Assembly (NCBI GenBank): GCA_944320815.1
Contig: CALUIZ010000018.1
Coordinates: forward strand, 1 to 64,000
Source: an uncultured Phocaeicola sp.
Lineage (GTDB): Bacteria > Bacteroidota > Bacteroidia > Bacteroidales > Bacteroidaceae
Reading direction: 5' to 3'
Length of the DNA stretch: 64,000 nt
Shown here piece after piece: positions 63,031 through 64,000 of this stretch (position 1 is its first letter; every line of letters starts with the position of its first letter). The notes beneath the pieces are model-generated. The model did not search any database, was not told the origin of the DNA, and worked only from the letters and a program-made list of their open reading frames with translations. The position numbers were made by a program, and so were the translations under genes.

Positions 63031-63706
63031 GTTCTTTCTGCTGGCCATCACATTCGGCCTCTTCTGCCTGTCGAAGCTGCTGCAGAAAAAGACAGGATGG
63101 GTGCTGCTGAACCCGATTCTGCTCGCCATCGCGCTGTTGATCTGCTTTCTGAAGGCTACAGACATTTCCTACGAGAAATATTATGAAGCCGGTTCACTGG
63201 TGGAGTTCTGGCTGAAGCCGGCCGTCGTGGCACTGGGTGTCCCCCTCTACCTGCAACTGAAAATGATAAAGAAACAGCTCATGCCCATCGTCATCTCCCA
63301 ACTGGCGGGGTGTATCATAGGACTGGTTTCCGTGACCGTCATCGCCAAGGCACTGGGAGCTTCTCCGGAAGTGGTAATGTCGCTCGCCCCGAAATCGGTG
63401 ACGACTCCGATAGCGATGGAAGTTTCAAACGCCGTCGGAGGAATCCCTTCACTGACGGCGGCGGTAGTGATTGTCGTGGGGCTCTTCGGCGCCATCTTCG
63501 GATTCAAGGTGCTCCAGGTGGGACATGTGGGAAGCCCTATAGCCCAAGGTCTGTCCATGGGGACGGCCTCTCATGCCGTGGGCACCTCGCGGGCGATGGA
63601 AGTGAGCGGAAAATACGGAGCCTACGCAAGTCTGGGACTGACACTGAACGGGATTCTGACAGCCCTGCTTACTCCTACTATCCTGCATCTGCTGGGGATG
63701 TATTGA
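63011..63706 (+). CDS. lrgB: LrgB/CidB family membrane protein
   Basis: This 231-residue protein starts MDFLENKFFLLAITFGLF and shows LrgB motifs: FWLKPAVVALGVPLYLQ, SLAPKSVTTPIAMEVSNAVGG, GHVGSPIAQGLSMGTASHAVGTSRAME (in part) and LTPTILHLLG. It acts with LrgA; in plants and bacteria relatives export glycolate or related solutes. Overlap with lrgA supports a complex. Confidence 0.92.
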   Translation: MDFLENKFFLLAITFGLFCLSKLLQKKTGWVLLNPILLAIALLICFLKATDISYEKYYEAGSLVEFWLKPAVVALGVPLYLQLKMIKKQLMPIVISQLAGCIIGLVSVTVIAKALGASPEVVMSLAPKSVTTPIAMEVSNAVGGIPSLTAAVVIVVGLFGAIFGFKVLQVGHVGSPIAQGLSMGTASHAVGTSRAMEVSGKYGAYASLGLTLNGILTALLTPTILHLLGMY

Positions 63707-63774
63707 GTGAACAATCGGACAATACAGGCTGTTATAAGAAATGTCCCGATGTTTTGATGAAAGCACCGGCATAC

Positions 63775-63806
63775 TTTGTCTGAAACACCCCGGTATTCCA
63801 GACAAA
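63775..63806. terminator. Weak hairpin after lrgB
   Basis: TTTGTCTG (63775-63782) pairs with CAGACAAA (63799-63806) between lrgB and the next gene. No clear T-run follows. Confidence 0.4.
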
Positions 63807-63859
63807 ACAGCCGGAAGTCCGGAAGCCATAGTTTCATTTCCCACAAACATTATACATAT

Positions 63860-64000
63860 ATGATTGATTTCAAGCCAATTGAACTGGAAGACAAAGCCAG
63901 AGTGCAAAAATACACGCTGACGAGCGGAAGGCGCAACTGCGACCTGTCGTTCGCCAATCTTTACAGCTGGCGGTTCCTGTATCTTACGGAAACGGCTGAA
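63860..64000 (+). CDS. DUF2156-like (lysyltransferase-type) protein, 3' end outside the window
   Basis: The first 47 codons are MIDFKPIELEDKARVQKY, TLTSGRRNCDLSFANLYSW and RFLYLTETAE. The SGRRNCDLSFANLYSW stretch is typical of the N-terminus of DUF2156 proteins in Bacteroidales, relatives of phosphatidylglycerol lysyltransferase domains of the GNAT fold. The rest lies beyond the edge. Confidence 0.75.
   Translation, partial: MIDFKPIELEDKARVQKYTLTSGRRNCDLSFANLYSWRFLYLTETAE

Overview
This window comes from a Bacteroidales chromosome, most likely a gut Bacteroides or Phocaeicola species. The evidence is SusC/SusD pairs, a hybrid two-component system, Bacteroidetes promoters (-7 box TAnnTTTG, often with TTTG about 19-20 bases upstream), outer-membrane lipoproteins with short signal peptides, and the rplM-rpsI-rpsB-tsf gene order. 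I cannot name the species.

Positions 1-7670 look like an integrative mobilizable element whose right end is the 3' end of a tRNA-Phe gene. From right to left it holds a tyrosine integrase, a RhuM-like gene, two small helix-turn-helix (excisionase-like) genes on the other strand, and a mobilization block: a DUF3408 protein, a candidate oriT, a frameshifted mobC, a MOB_P-type relaxase and an accessory membrane protein. At the far left a second tyrosine recombinase adjoins a 5'-incomplete hsdS cassette, the hallmark of a DNA-inverting type I restriction specificity locus. The left end of the element is outside the window.

Positions 8017-37495 are polysaccharide utilization genes. A minus-strand group encodes GH98, two GH43 enzymes and GH115, a set suited to glucuronoarabinoxylan. 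It is followed by a scar: a GH10 gene and a divergent hybrid two-component regulator have both lost their 5' ends in what looks like one deletion, and the regulator also has a one-base frameshift. On the plus strand come an SGNH esterase, an orphan galactitol-type PTS IIC permease, a KduI isomerase with an added signal peptide, and then a six-gene operon: SusC, SusD, a DUF5017-like lipoprotein, a beta-helix lipoprotein and two tandem paralogous beta-helix proteins that may be lyases. A 15-bp direct repeat with 22-bp period sits just upstream of the susC promoter.

Positions 37600-64000 are housekeeping: rpmE, efp, rpmH, gpmI, tsf, rpsB, rpsI, rplM, asnS, an RluB-type pseudouridine synthase with a long disordered N-terminus, purB, rsmI, tdk, obgE, adk, hpt, nnr, radC, a SufT-like gene, lpxH, kdgK, ackA, pta and lrgA/lrgB. 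A DUF2156-like gene runs off the right edge.

The most unusual idea is a periplasmic uronate route: lyase products released outside the cytoplasm, isomerized by exported KduI, imported by the orphan IIC permease, and phosphorylated in the cytoplasm by KdgK after reduction.
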